Assembly: GCA_007134695.1 (NCBI GenBank) | Contig: SLKI01000020.1 | Coordinates: 62,001 to 126,000 of the forward strand | Direction: 5' to 3' | DNA: 64,000 nt | DNA from: Balneolaceae bacterium | GTDB lineage: Bacteria > Bacteroidota > Rhodothermia > Balneolales > Balneolaceae | Part shown: positions 18,504 through 29,524 of the stretch, one piece after another | Layout: the number at the start of each line of letters is the position of its first letter | Position numbering within the stretch: the first letter of the stretch is position 1 | Position numbers and translations under genes: made by a program | The notes under the pieces: generated by a model | Database searches by the model: none | Seen by the model: the letters and a program-made list of their open reading frames with translations, nothing else | What the model was told of the DNA's origin: nothing

Positions 18504-19346
18504 ATGAAATATATTGGAGCTCATGTAAGTGCAGCCGGCGGGGTTCAAAATGCGCCCCTCAATGCCGACAAGATCGGGGCGACAGGGTTCGCTCTTTTCA
18601 CCAAGAATCAGAGGCGGTGGTCTGCGAAACCTCTTACCGAAGAGAATATTGAACAGTTCAAGAAGAACTGCCGCGAACTCGACTTCCCGATGGAGGCGGT
18701 TCTGCCGCACGACAGCTATCTGATTAATCTGGGGCATCCGGAGAAAGAGAAGCTGGAGAAATCCCGGAACGCCTTTTACGACGAAATGAACCGTTGTGAA
18801 CAGCTCGGTATCCGGATGCTCAACTTCCATCCCGGAAGCCACCTCAACAAGATTACTCCCGAGGAATGTATCGGCCGGATCGCAGAATCGGTCAACCTGG
18901 CACTGGAGAGGAGCAAAGGGGTGACCGCTGTGATTGAAAATACGGCAGGGCAGGGGACCAACCTCGGATACCGATTCGAACATCTGGCAGCGATTATCGA
19001 CCAGGTGGAAGAGAAAGAACGGGTAGGGGTCTGCATCGACACGGCTCACGCTTTTGCCGGGGGATACGATCTCTCAACAGACCAGGGTTTCGACCAGACG
19101 TTTGAGGAGTTTGAATCTGTAGTCGGGTTTGAATACCTGAGAGGGATGCATCTGAACGATTCCAAGAAAGAGCTGGCCAGCCGCGTTGATCGTCACGAAT
19201 GCCTGGGAGACGGCCTGATCGGCTGGAAGCCGTTCGAACGGATCATGAAAGATGATCGTTTTGACGGTATTCCCCTGGTTCTGGAGACTCCCGAGCCCGA
19301 CCGCTGGCCCGAAGAGATCGAAAAGCTGAACTCGATCGCCGAGTGA
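18504..19346 (+). CDS. nfo: Endonuclease IV (AP endonuclease)
   Basis: This 280-residue protein of the Nfo/EndoIV family cleaves 5' to abasic sites in base excision repair. Characteristic blocks are [49 protein letters not shown] and LHLNDSK-like MHLNDSKKE. They supply the His, Glu and Asp ligands of the trinuclear zinc site. The reading frame extends 50 codons upstream to 18354, but MKYIGAHVS is the canonical family N-terminus, so I place the start at 18504. It is a single gene, flanked by a divergent DUF21 gene. Confidence 0.95.
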   Translation: MKYIGAHVSAAGGVQNAPLNADKIGATGFALFTKNQRRWSAKPLTEENIEQFKKNCRELDFPMEAVLPHDSYLINLGHPEKEKLEKSRNAFYDEMNRCEQLGIRMLNFHPGSHLNKITPEECIGRIAESVNLALERSKGVTAVIENTAGQGTNLGYRFEHLAAIIDQVEEKERVGVCIDTAHAFAGGYDLSTDQGFDQTFEEFESVVGFEYLRGMHLNDSKKELASRVDRHECLGDGLIGWKPFERIMKDDRFDGIPLVLETPEPDRWPEEIEKLNSIAE

Positions 19347-19446
19347 CCGCCATACCATTTGATCGATTTCTTTATTATATAGTGGCCTCTTCTGTTATTC
19401 GGTTTAATTTCGGTAAATCGTTTCCAGGCCAACTAATTGCATCTGT

Positions 19447-20706
19447 ATGATGGAAGCTGAATTCAGTATCGTCGTAAAATTGCTTGCGGCACTTGGTGCC
19501 GGCTTGCTGATCGGTATCGAGCGCGGATGGAGTGGCCAGCAGAAAGAGGAGGAGCGGGTTGCCGGAATTCGCACCTTCAGCCTGATCGGCCTGTTGGGTG
19601 GTGTTTGGGCAATTCTCTCCACACATGTAGGTGACTGGATTGTAGCGCTTGCATTCTTCGCAATTGCAGCATTGGCGATCGCATCTTACATCGTCGATGC
19701 CCGATACAGTGAAGACCGTGGTACCACAACCGCCTACACCCAGATGATGACCTTTGCCCTGGGCGCCTGGGCGGCGTTCGGGTACTATATGTACGCACTT
19801 GGTGTCGCCGTTGTGGTGGTGGCCCTGCTGGGCATGAAGCCGGTTCTTCACAAATGGCTTCGCGGCCTGGAGACGCAGGAGATCTATGCCGGTATCAAGA
19901 TGCTGGTGATCAGCCTTATTCTTTTGCCGCTTCTGCCCAACCAGGGCTATGGGCCGTGGGAAGCGATCAATCCCCGATGGATCTGGTGGATGGTTGTGTT
20001 GATCAGCGGTATTTCATTCCTCGGTTATTTTGCCATAAAATACAGCGGAGACCGCGTCGGTACACTTCTTACCTCGATTACAGGCGGGCTTGCATCCTCC
20101 ACTGCCGTTACACTCAGCATGTCTAATTTTGCACGAAAACATGGAGTCCGGTCGGTCTTTATGGGGGGAGTGATGATCGCTTCTTCGATCATGTTCATTC
20201 GCATCATGATCGAAGTGGCTATTGTCAATCCGGTACTGCTCGACAGGCTTGTTTTGCCGATGGTGGTGATGTTCGGTGCGGTTTTGGCGGGGGGCTTTTG
20301 GCTCTGGAACCGGAAAGAGGACGATCAGGGCCCCACCAGTTTGAAGATCAACAACCCCTTCAATATCGGTACGGCTCTCAAATTCGGTCTCTTTCTCGGA
20401 CTGATCCTCTTTTTGAGTACTGCAATGCAGGAGTGGTTCGGCGACCGCGGTATCTATATACTTGCTATCGTTTCGGGCTTGATGGATGTCGATGCTATAA
20501 CCCTGTCACTTTCGAGACTCTCCAGGGATGAACTGAGTGAGGAAGTAGCGATATTTGGAATTATGCTGGGAGCTGTCACCAACACCCTGACCAAAGGATT
20601 CTTATTTGCTTTTTTTGCCGGTTTCAAAGACAGCCTGAGACTGATCGGCCTGATGCTGCTGGCAGTAGTCCTGGGGTTGTCCGTCGCAGCCTTGACACTC
20701 TTCTAA
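19447..20706 (+). CDS. MgtC/SapB and DUF4010 family membrane protein
   Basis: This 419-residue polytopic membrane protein has about twelve hydrophobic stretches. The N-terminal part has the MgtC/SapB signature (LGAGLLIGIERGW..., VAGIRTFSLIGLLGG) and the C-terminal part is DUF4010 (GGLASSTAVTLSMS, SGLMDVDAITLS). The function of this architecture is unknown; MgtC itself modulates F1Fo ATP synthase in pathogens. It ends 14 bases from the convergent valS stop. Confidence 0.85.
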   Translation: MMEAEFSIVVKLLAALGAGLLIGIERGWSGQQKEEERVAGIRTFSLIGLLGGVWAILSTHVGDWIVALAFFAIAALAIASYIVDARYSEDRGTTTAYTQMMTFALGAWAAFGYYMYALGVAVVVVALLGMKPVLHKWLRGLETQEIYAGIKMLVISLILLPLLPNQGYGPWEAINPRWIWWMVVLISGISFLGYFAIKYSGDRVGTLLTSITGGLASSTAVTLSMSNFARKHGVRSVFMGGVMIASSIMFIRIMIEVAIVNPVLLDRLVLPMVVMFGAVLAGGFWLWNRKEDDQGPTSLKINNPFNIGTALKFGLFLGLILFLSTAMQEWFGDRGIYILAIVSGLMDVDAITLSLSRLSRDELSEEVAIFGIMLGAVTNTLTKGFLFAFFAGFKDSLRLIGLMLLAVVLGLSVAALTLF

Positions 20707-20719
20707 ACCAGAAGCCCGT

Positions 20720-23422
20720 TCAACCGAGCTCTTCAAGCAACGCATTCAGCTTTTCAAGGCGTTCGCCGGCATCCTTTTTCTTGTTTCTCTCCCGCTCAAC
20801 AACCTCATCCGGGGCGTTCTCTACAAACTTTGCATTGGTCAGCTTTTTCTCCACTGACTTCAGGAAACCCTCTGCCTGACTGATCTCTTTCCGGATTCGG
20901 TCGCGCTCTTTCTCCAGGTCGATCAGCCCCTCGAGAGGTAGATAGATTTCCGTCTCTCCAACGACTGCAGAAGCGGATGCGGCCGGTTTTTTCATCCCGG
21001 TTTCCGCTTTAAACGTCTCGATCTTAAGAAATTTTCGGAAGATCCATTCCGACTCCTTCAATTGTTTCGTCCGGTCCGAATCATTTGTATTCAGGTAAAG
21101 GTTTATCGAGCTGCCGGTCGGAAGGTTCATATCGGCCTGGATATGACGGATCGATGAGATCATCTTCTGAACTTCGCCGAACCGGTCAACCGCATCCGGG
21201 TCAACCCTGGACTCATCCGATTCTGGCCAGGAAGAGATCAGAATCGCTTCTTCCGGTGAACGGTCCTGTATCCGCTGCCAGACCTCTTCAGTTATAAAGG
21301 GCATAAAAGGGTGGAGAAGTTTCAGGAGCTGTTCAAAAAAGCCCAGTGCCTGCTCGATACGATCCTTCGGAATAGGTTCACCTGGCTGATTGGATTTGAT
21401 TGCTTCGATATACCAGTCACAGTAGTCATCCCAGATCAGTTTATAAATTTTTTGGAGTGCTTCATTAACACGATAGCGTTCAAAATCGTTATCTGCACCC
21501 TGTATAGTCTGATGGAGCCTGGATTGCATCCATCGGTCCACCAGATTCTCCGGGTCGGTCTGCTGCATGGGGTGGTAGTCGGATCCCGGCTCCATGTTCA
21601 TCGAAAGAAACCGAAAAGCATTCCAGATTTTATTGGAAAAATTGCGTCCCTGCTCACAGAGGTTTTCATCAAAAAGCAGATCGTTGCCGGCCGGGGCAGA
21701 AAAGAGCATCCCGACGCGAGTTCCGTCGGCTCCATATTTGTCTATCAGGTCCAGCGGGTCGGGCGAATTACCCAGTGATTTGGACATTTTCCGCCTCTGA
21801 TTGTCCCTTACCATTCCTGTGAAAAAGACATGGTCGAACGGTTTCTCATCGGCAAATATATAACCTGCCATAATCATCCTGGCTACCCAGAAAAACATGA
21901 TGTCGAAACCGGTAACCAGGACCGATGTCGGGTAGTAGTAGTCCAGGTCCCGGTTCCGGGATCCGGACCGGATATACTCGGGGGCAAAGACTGAGATCGG
22001 CCAGAGCCAGGATGAAAACCAGGTGTCAAGGACATCCTCCTCCTGGCGCAGGTTATCGGCCTGCAGATCTTCATTCTCCGATTTTTCCCGAGCCTTGTTC
22101 AGTGCTTCCTCTTTTGATCGAGCAACCACATAGTCATCTTTTCCCTCCCCGTAATACCAGGCCGGTATGCGGTGTCCCCACCAGAGTTGCCGGGAGATAC
22201 ACCAGTCACGGATATTTTCCATCCAGTGCCTGTAGGAATTTTTGAATTTCGCCGGATGAAACTTAATGGAGTCGTTCAAGACATTCTCCAGTGCGGGGGC
22301 GGCCAGTTCCTCCATCTTGCAGAACCACTGAAGAGAGAGGCGCGGCTCAATCGGAACATCGGTACGCTCCGAGTAGCCGACTTTGTTGATTAACTCCTCG
22401 CTGCCGGCCAACTGCCCTTTCTCTTCCAATTTATTGAGTATAGACTTTCGGGCTTCAAACCGGTCCTGTCCGACAAAAAAGCTCGCCGCCTCGGAGAGAG
22501 TTCCATCGTCGTTAAACATATCAACCACTTCCAGTCCGTGACGCTGGCCGATCTCATAATCGTTGGGGTCGTGAGCCGGGGTGACCTTCAGGCATCCGGT
22601 TCCATATTCGGGGTCCACATAATCGTCTGCAATAATCGGAACCTCCCGCTTTACCAGCGGGATAACGGCGGTTTTGCCGATGAGGTGTCGGTATCGTTCA
22701 TCATTCGGGTTTACACAGACTGCCGTGTCGGCAAGAATGGTTTCGGGCCGGGTGGTGGCGATCGTTACGGTTTCATCACTCTCCATGATATCGTACCGGA
22801 CATGGTAGAGACGTGAAGTCTCTTCACGGTGAATCACTTCTTCGTCGGAGAGAGCGGTTTTGGCTTCCGGGTCCCAGTTGATCATCCGAAGGCCCCGGTA
22901 GATGTAGCCGCGATCATAAAGGTCGATAAATGCATCAATAACCGCTTCATACAGCTCCTCTTCCAGTGTGAAGCGGGTCCGTTCCCAGTCGCAGGAGGCA
23001 CCCAGTCTTTTGAGCTGGCTGAGGATGATGCCGCCATGCTCATCCGTCCATTCCCATGCGTATTTCAGAAACTCTTCGCGGGAGAGATCCGATTTTTTGA
23101 TCCCTTCCTTGCGCAGTTTTCGAACCACTTTCGCTTCGGTGGCAATGGAAGCATGATCGGTTCCGGGGACCCAGCAGGCGTTCTTGCCCTGCATCCGCGC
23201 CCGGCGGGTCAGTACGTCCTGGAGTGTGTTGTTAAGCATGTGTCCCATATGGAGCCGGCCGGTTACATTCGGAGGAGGGATAACGATGGTGAACGGTTCC
23301 CGTTCGTCCGGCTCTGAATGAAAATAGCCGTGCTGTTCCCAGTAATCATACCATTTCTGCTCGGCTTCTGTCGGGTTGTATGTCTTTGGTATTTCGGTCG
23401 TTACGTCCTTTCTGCTCATCAT
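20720..23422 (-). CDS. valS: Valyl-tRNA synthetase
   Basis: This 900-residue class I synthetase has the HIGH-type motif HMGH (58-61, PPPNVTGRLHMGHML), the large editing insertion with TTRPETILADTAV, and the KMSKS signature near residue 545 (RRKMSKSLGNSPDPLDL). A Val-specific C-terminal coiled coil spans about 835-895. The length is normal for bacteria. Two Met codons open the gene, and either could start. The 127-base spacer to rsmB, upstream on the same strand, allows co-transcription. Confidence 0.97.
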   Translation of the reverse strand: MMSRKDVTTEIPKTYNPTEAEQKWYDYWEQHGYFHSEPDEREPFTIVIPPPNVTGRLHMGHMLNNTLQDVLTRRARMQGKNACWVPGTDHASIATEAKVVRKLRKEGIKKSDLSREEFLKYAWEWTDEHGGIILSQLKRLGASCDWERTRFTLEEELYEAVIDAFIDLYDRGYIYRGLRMINWDPEAKTALSDEEVIHREETSRLYHVRYDIMESDETVTIATTRPETILADTAVCVNPNDERYRHLIGKTAVIPLVKREVPIIADDYVDPEYGTGCLKVTPAHDPNDYEIGQRHGLEVVDMFNDDGTLSEAASFFVGQDRFEARKSILNKLEEKGQLAGSEELINKVGYSERTDVPIEPRLSLQWFCKMEELAAPALENVLNDSIKFHPAKFKNSYRHWMENIRDWCISRQLWWGHRIPAWYYGEGKDDYVVARSKEEALNKAREKSENEDLQADNLRQEEDVLDTWFSSWLWPISVFAPEYIRSGSRNRDLDYYYPTSVLVTGFDIMFFWVARMIMAGYIFADEKPFDHVFFTGMVRDNQRRKMSKSLGNSPDPLDLIDKYGADGTRVGMLFSAPAGNDLLFDENLCEQGRNFSNKIWNAFRFLSMNMEPGSDYHPMQQTDPENLVDRWMQSRLHQTIQGADNDFERYRVNEALQKIYKLIWDDYCDWYIEAIKSNQPGEPIPKDRIEQALGFFEQLLKLLHPFMPFITEEVWQRIQDRSPEEAILISSWPESDESRVDPDAVDRFGEVQKMISSIRHIQADMNLPTGSSINLYLNTNDSDRTKQLKESEWIFRKFLKIETFKAETGMKKPAASASAVVGETEIYLPLEGLIDLEKERDRIRKEISQAEGFLKSVEKKLTNAKFVENAPDEVVERERNKKKDAGERLEKLNALLEELG

Positions 23423-23549
23423 TCATAGGTTATGACTGCCATATAGAGGCAGTTCAGGTTGAATCGTTGGGCGCCTGCATTAATACTGCCTGCCATTTGG
23501 CCCGATCCGGCCGGCTGTTTGGACTATCGATTCTTGCCGGCCGAACAGT

Positions 23550-24869
23550 TTATTTGACTCGAACCAGCCGCACACCGAAGTGGCCGTCGCAACCATGTTT
23601 GTGAGGAAGTGTTTGATAAGCTTTCCCCTCATCGGTAAGTACCTCTTCGGGCAGGTAGTCTTCCAGGTTCTCCGGTTCAAATCGGTCGTTCCGTTCCAGA
23701 AAAGCCTGAATCTGTTCGGAGTTTTCTTCCGGCTCAATCGAGCAGGTGCTGTACACCAGACGCCCGCCTTTTTTGACCATACCTGCCGCGTGGTCCAGAA
23801 GATCCTTTTGAAGTTCAATCAACTCTTCGAGGTCCTCCTCGGTTCTGTTCCATCTCAGGTCGGCTCGTTTGCTCAGAACACCTGTTCCGCTGCAGGGAGC
23901 GTCAAGCAGAACTCCATCCGCCTCAGGCAGTTCCACTTGGCGGGCATCTGACCGTAATATCTTGATGTTTTCTGCATTATAGCTGAGGGCACTCTCTGCC
24001 AGTCTTTCCAGTTTGCCCGGGTTGATGTCGACTGCAACAACAGAACCTTCGCTCTTCATCAGGTCGGAGATCATAATGGTTTTGGTTCCGGGAGCAGCGC
24101 ACAGATCGTAGATAGATTCTCCGGGCTGCGGGTCAAGGATGGTGGGTGCGAACCCGGCCGCGATATCCTGTATTTGACAAAATCCTTTTCTAAGCCACCC
24201 TTTCTGAATAAAAGGGGAGACACTTTCAACCCGGAAATAGCCAGGAAGCCAATCACTCTCTTCGTACTCGATATCGGACTTATCCATCCGGAGCTTGAAG
24301 TTTTCGGTGCGGGTCCTGAGGTTGTTCACCCGGATATACCAGACCGGGTTTTGATTATTGGCCTGCATCAGCTGGAATGCTTCCCGTTCACCTGCTCGCC
24401 GGGTCCATCTGTGAACCAGCCACTCGGGGTGAGAAAAGGTGGTGGCGACCAGTTTGACCCTGTCATCGAACGACGGTTTGGGCAGATTGTCCATGTCGCG
24501 CTGAATATTGCGCAGAATGGCGTTTACAAGATCCCCGGATTTGGAGCCGAGCGAGAGTTTTGCAATTTCCACTGCTTCGTTGATGGCGGCATAATCCGGT
24601 GAACTGTCCATAAAGAGCATGTCGTAGAGCCCGAGACGCAGTATGTTTTTAAGTTCCGGTTTCATCTCGTCTACGGCGATCGATGAGAATTCTCCGACCA
24701 GAAAGTCGATATAGCTTCGCTTGCGAAGCACGTTCTGTACATACTCACGGACTCGCCCGCGTTCTCTGGGCTCTAGTTCATCCGCAATTTGAAAGTCGAT
24801 TTTCCCTTCCTGATCAAAATGAACCAGAATCTCTACACTTGCCGATCTTGCTGTAAGCTCTGTTTCCAA
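23550..24869 (-). CDS. rsmB: 16S rRNA m5C967 methyltransferase RsmB
   Basis: This 439-residue protein has the NusB-like N-terminal RNA-binding domain (about 1-140). A Rossmann methyltransferase domain follows with the SAM loop DLCAAPGTKT and the two catalytic cysteines of m5C methyltransferases, in LDAPCSGTGVL (about 325) and YSTCSIEPEEN (about 376). It methylates C967 of 16S rRNA. It lies upstream of valS on the same strand. Confidence 0.95.
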   Translation of the reverse strand: METELTARSASVEILVHFDQEGKIDFQIADELEPRERGRVREYVQNVLRKRSYIDFLVGEFSSIAVDEMKPELKNILRLGLYDMLFMDSSPDYAAINEAVEIAKLSLGSKSGDLVNAILRNIQRDMDNLPKPSFDDRVKLVATTFSHPEWLVHRWTRRAGEREAFQLMQANNQNPVWYIRVNNLRTRTENFKLRMDKSDIEYEESDWLPGYFRVESVSPFIQKGWLRKGFCQIQDIAAGFAPTILDPQPGESIYDLCAAPGTKTIMISDLMKSEGSVVAVDINPGKLERLAESALSYNAENIKILRSDARQVELPEADGVLLDAPCSGTGVLSKRADLRWNRTEEDLEELIELQKDLLDHAAGMVKKGGRLVYSTCSIEPEENSEQIQAFLERNDRFEPENLEDYLPEEVLTDEGKAYQTLPHKHGCDGHFGVRLVRVK

Positions 24870-24975
24870 TCGAGTGACCTCTTAATGGGTTATCATTTCT
24901 GTCATCTATCAATGTTTGTGAACCGGAGAGCCGTTCAGGACTCCTCTCCGGAATCCATGGTTCTACGGTTGGCGG

Positions 24976-25091
24976 GTCGCATAACAACATGCTGAAGAGC
25001 CGTTATAACAATCTGTCGACCGGCCGTTATTACGACCTTCCGACGGATCATTTAACAACCGTTCACGTGTCGTTTTACGACCTGCTGATTC
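24976..25091. repeat. Five imperfect 23-bp tandem repeats
   Basis: Units begin at 24976, 24999, 25023, 25046 and 25069, with spacing 23, 24, 23 and 23. The shared pattern is roughly GTCGTTATAACAACCTG. The clearest pair is unit 3 and unit 5 (GCCGTTATTACGACC and GTCGTTTTACGACC). Copies are degenerate. There are no spacers, so it is not a CRISPR array. Confidence 0.6.
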
Positions 25092-25333
25092 CTCCGGCTG
25101 TCACCTTTTTTTGACCGCATCAATAAGCTTACAAGATAGGAGTTTCAACCACTTTTTGCTAATTGGGAGTCAGTCCTGCTGAACAGTTTTTACCGGATAC
25201 CGGCACTATCGTAGTCAGTGTGCCTAGATCACACTTCAGTCCTTTTTCAACAGGGATTTTGGAGGGATTTTCCGTTGCTATTGGAGAGTTTAATGGGTAA
25301 TTTTGTTTGCTTGAAAAGTTTGGAGAATCAGAT

Positions 25334-25347
25334 CGCTTCCGGAAGCG
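25334..25347. promoter_or_regulatory. 14-bp palindrome upstream of atpD
   Basis: CGCTTCCGGAAGCG is a perfect palindrome 32 bases before the atpD start. It is not followed by a T-run, so it is not a terminator. It could be an operator or a leader hairpin. Confidence 0.3.
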
Positions 25348-25361
25348 TGAATATGAAATAA

Positions 25362-26888
<1,527 letters not shown>

Positions 26889-26897
26889 GGAACGGAA

Positions 26898-27305
26898 ATG
26901 GAGAATACGTTTCATGCAGAAATTCTGACGCCGGATGGCAAAGTGTTCGAAGGAGAGGTGATCGGGGCACAGGTACCGGGAAGCGATGGAAGTTTCGAAA
27001 TGAAATTTAACCACGCCCCCATCACGTCGATGCTCGAGATCGGCCAGGTCCGGCTGCAAACATCCGATGGAACTCCTCTGTACTTTGCGGTCAGCGGCGG
27101 ATTTGTTGAGATGAGTGATAATCGGATGTCGGTGTTATCCGAGGCTTGTGAAAAAGCTGAGGAGATCGACGTCGAACGGGCGGAACGGGCCAAAGAACGG
27201 GCGGTCGAAGAGTTGATGAAGCGCAAGGAGAAGCCAAAAGAGTTACAACTTGCACTCAAACGAGCTGAAAACAGGCTTGAAGTTTACAAGAGAAACGGCG
27301 CCTGA
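26898..27305 (+). CDS. atpC: F1Fo ATP synthase epsilon subunit
   Basis: This 135-residue epsilon subunit has the N-terminal beta-sandwich (FHAEILTPDGKVFEGEV, GFVEMSDNRMSVLSE) and the C-terminal two-helix regulatory domain (about 90-135, Lys/Glu rich). It couples rotation of F1 to the c-ring and can inhibit ATP hydrolysis. It follows atpD by nine bases. Confidence 0.96.
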   Translation: MENTFHAEILTPDGKVFEGEVIGAQVPGSDGSFEMKFNHAPITSMLEIGQVRLQTSDGTPLYFAVSGGFVEMSDNRMSVLSEACEKAEEIDVERAERAKERAVEELMKRKEKPKELQLALKRAENRLEVYKRNGA

Positions 27306-27374
27306 AATCCGGTATCGTTGCAGGAAATGATAGCGGTTGAATAAAGCCGGTCGTTACTGCCATGCGCTGACATT

Positions 27375-27497
27375 CTAGCCAGTGGCCGACTTTTCAGCCA
27401 GAAGCCGGCCATCACAGCCAGAAGCCGGCCATCACAGCCGGCAGTGGTCGTTACAACCGGTAGCCGGCCACCACAACCAGAAGCCGGCCATCAAAAC
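27375..27497. repeat. About six imperfect 20-bp tandem repeats
   Basis: Consecutive units match AGCCAGAAGCCGGCCATCAC. Two adjacent copies are identical (27397-27416 and 27417-27436), and the others diverge to AGCCGGCAGTGGTCGTTACA or ACCGGTAGCCGGCCACCACA. The array fills the gap between the convergent atpC and acyltransferase genes. Its last units reach the acyltransferase stop codon. No spacers are present. Confidence 0.7.
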
Positions 27498-28186
27498 CAG
27501 CGGGTGAAGCGACAGTTATCCACACCTGACGAATCCGCCAAATCCTGAATCTGGGACTGTAAAGCCTGCTCAAGCCGCTGTTTGACTTCAGGTTCCGACT
27601 CTTCCTGATGAATCGGTTCTGCCGGACGGCCTACCTGAATGTGCAGTTCAGGCCGGGCATGCCTTCGCGTATGGATGTAGATGCCAACCGGTACTAAGTC
27701 CACATCCGGCAGCCGCCGGGCAAGCCAGGCAATACCACGCTGAAAAACAGGCTTTTCGGTAGAAAAAGGGACTATTTTACCTTCGGGATAGATATAGACC
27801 GCAGTACCCTCTTTCTGCAGGTGGCGTATCGTGAAGCGGACGGCAGAAAACCTTCCTTCCGGTGAAACATTGTCAACCGGAAAAGCACCCAGCCAGCGAA
27901 AGAATCGGTAACGTTTAAGCTGTTTAGATTCCATCATGGCCAGTCCTTGTTGCGGGAACAGATACCGGTTCATGAGTACCGGTATAATCCCGTCCCACCA
28001 GCTGGTGTGGTTAAGAAAATAGATCGTACGTGAAGTTGGTTCCGGTGTGTAACTGCAACACAACCAGACACGTTTGAAATAGAACCGGAACATCCACTTG
28101 ATCTGCCAGGCGAAAAGCGGCAGGAAGCCCGGAACGTTGACCGGTGGCTGGAAAGGACTCTCGGTTTTTAATGTCGTCCGGTTCAA
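27491..28186 (-). CDS. 1-acyl-glycerol-3-phosphate acyltransferase family protein
   Basis: This 231-residue PlsC-superfamily acyltransferase has the catalytic HxxxxD motif at His 60-Asp 65 (NHTSWWD) and the YIYPEGK block that corresponds to the EGTR substrate-binding motif. A Pro-containing VPVGIYI strand and an N-terminal hydrophobic segment complete the fold. Members acylate lysophospholipids or other lipid acceptors. The acceptor here is not determinable. Arg of the usual EGTR is replaced by Lys (EGK), so this is a divergent member. Confidence 0.8.
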   Translation of the reverse strand: MNRTTLKTESPFQPPVNVPGFLPLFAWQIKWMFRFYFKRVWLCCSYTPEPTSRTIYFLNHTSWWDGIIPVLMNRYLFPQQGLAMMESKQLKRYRFFRWLGAFPVDNVSPEGRFSAVRFTIRHLQKEGTAVYIYPEGKIVPFSTEKPVFQRGIAWLARRLPDVDLVPVGIYIHTRRHARPELHIQVGRPAEPIHQEESEPEVKQRLEQALQSQIQDLADSSGVDNCRFTRWF

Positions 28187-28327
28187 ATGATCTCCGAAAT
28201 GATTAAACGGGGCAGGTGTGTGTCGTTCTCAAAAGTAGCCACACCAATACCTGGACAGTAAAACAGGGCATCTCACCTGAATTTATCATCTTCTGCTGCA
28301 ATAGAAAACCGATTGCAGATGTGCAGC

Positions 28328-29485
28328 TTAACGGCTTCCCTTATAGAGCTCATATTCCAGCAGACGACATTCTATGGTTGAATTGTAGAGTGGAATACGC
28401 CGGTTGCTGCGAAGCCCGATTTTCTTGGCCAGCTTGAAGTTTCCCGTTAATACGTAACCGGTTTTACCGTTACATCGATTTTTGAGAAAATCACCAATTC
28501 CCCGATAGAGCCCGCCAAGGTCTCCCGCAATGTCGAGGCGCTCTCCATACGGAGGGTTGAAAATAACGATTCCGTCCCCCTCCGGCACCGAAGTCTTTTC
28601 GAATGGAGCGGTCTGAAATTGGATAAGGTGTTCAACCCCGGCAGTTCTGGCATTTTTTCTTGCCGTTTCTACAGCTCCAGGGTTGCGATCGGTTGCGATA
28701 ATTTTTCCCGCTGTTTGACGGCCGCTCTCTTTTTTTGCCGCTTCCCGGAGTGATTGATAGAACTCCGGCGAATACCCCTTCAGATGCATGAATCCGAACT
28801 GGTGCCGAAGTGAGGCCGGCGGACGGTTGAGTGCCATCAAGGCGGCTTCGATCGCAATGGTACCACTGCCGCACATCGGATTGATCAGGTGTTGATCCTG
28901 TTTCCACCGGGAGGCAAGTAACATCACAGCAGCCAGGCTCTCCTGCAGCGGAGCCTCGACACTGTCGGTCCGGTACCCTCTCCTCGAGAGCGATTCTCCT
29001 GAGGTATCCAGATAGATCCTGGCAATGTTGCGATCCCAATAGAGGAAGAGAACGGTTCGATTGAGCTCAGAGCCGCTGTCGGGTCGAGTCCCCGTCATCT
29101 GACGGATGCGGTCGACTACAGCATCTTTCACTTTAAGGTTGGCAAACTGGGTATTTTCGACGCTCGGGTGGCTGATGCGGGAGGTGACTGAGAGATATCC
29201 GTCATCTGGAATATACTCCTCCCACGGCAGTCCGCTGATCCATTCATAGAGGAGCTCGGGATTTCCTGCCGATTCGGTTTCGTCGATCAGAAAATGGACC
29301 CGATGAGCGGTTCGAAGCCAGAAATTGAGTCGGATGGCGTCGTTTAGCGATCCCTTCAGGTCCAGGCCGGTATCTCTGGTGTGGAGTGGGTTATAACCCA
29401 GCTGCACGACCTCTTCTTTCAGCCAGGGCAAAAACCCTTTTGGACAGCTGATCGATAGCGTACCGATTTTATGAAAATCCGCCAT
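28328..29485 (-). CDS. THUMP-domain RNA methyltransferase (RlmL N-terminal/TrmN-like)
   Basis: This 385-residue protein has an N-terminal ferredoxin-like and THUMP region (about 1-160) for RNA binding, then a Rossmann methyltransferase domain. Key blocks are INPMCGSGTIAIEAALMA and the catalytic IFNPPYGERL (NPPY near residue 313), which marks N2-guanine or N6-adenine methyltransferases. It matches the COG0116 group. The likely substrate is a G in 23S rRNA, as with the N-terminal half of RlmL, or in tRNA. A C-terminal RlmK module is absent. Confidence 0.87.
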   Translation of the reverse strand: MADFHKIGTLSISCPKGFLPWLKEEVVQLGYNPLHTRDTGLDLKGSLNDAIRLNFWLRTAHRVHFLIDETESAGNPELLYEWISGLPWEEYIPDDGYLSVTSRISHPSVENTQFANLKVKDAVVDRIRQMTGTRPDSGSELNRTVLFLYWDRNIARIYLDTSGESLSRRGYRTDSVEAPLQESLAAVMLLASRWKQDQHLINPMCGSGTIAIEAALMALNRPPASLRHQFGFMHLKGYSPEFYQSLREAAKKESGRQTAGKIIATDRNPGAVETARKNARTAGVEHLIQFQTAPFEKTSVPEGDGIVIFNPPYGERLDIAGDLGGLYRGIGDFLKNRCNGKTGYVLTGNFKLAKKIGLRSNRRIPLYNSTIECRLLEYELYKGSR

Positions 29486-29524
29486 GTTGAACTGTCGTCA
29501 ACTGTCCGGCAAATCGCCGTGAAG

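Noticed and set aside
27375-27497. Possible CRISPR array
   Set aside because: The units are contiguous with no spacers and are degenerate. No cas genes lie in the window.
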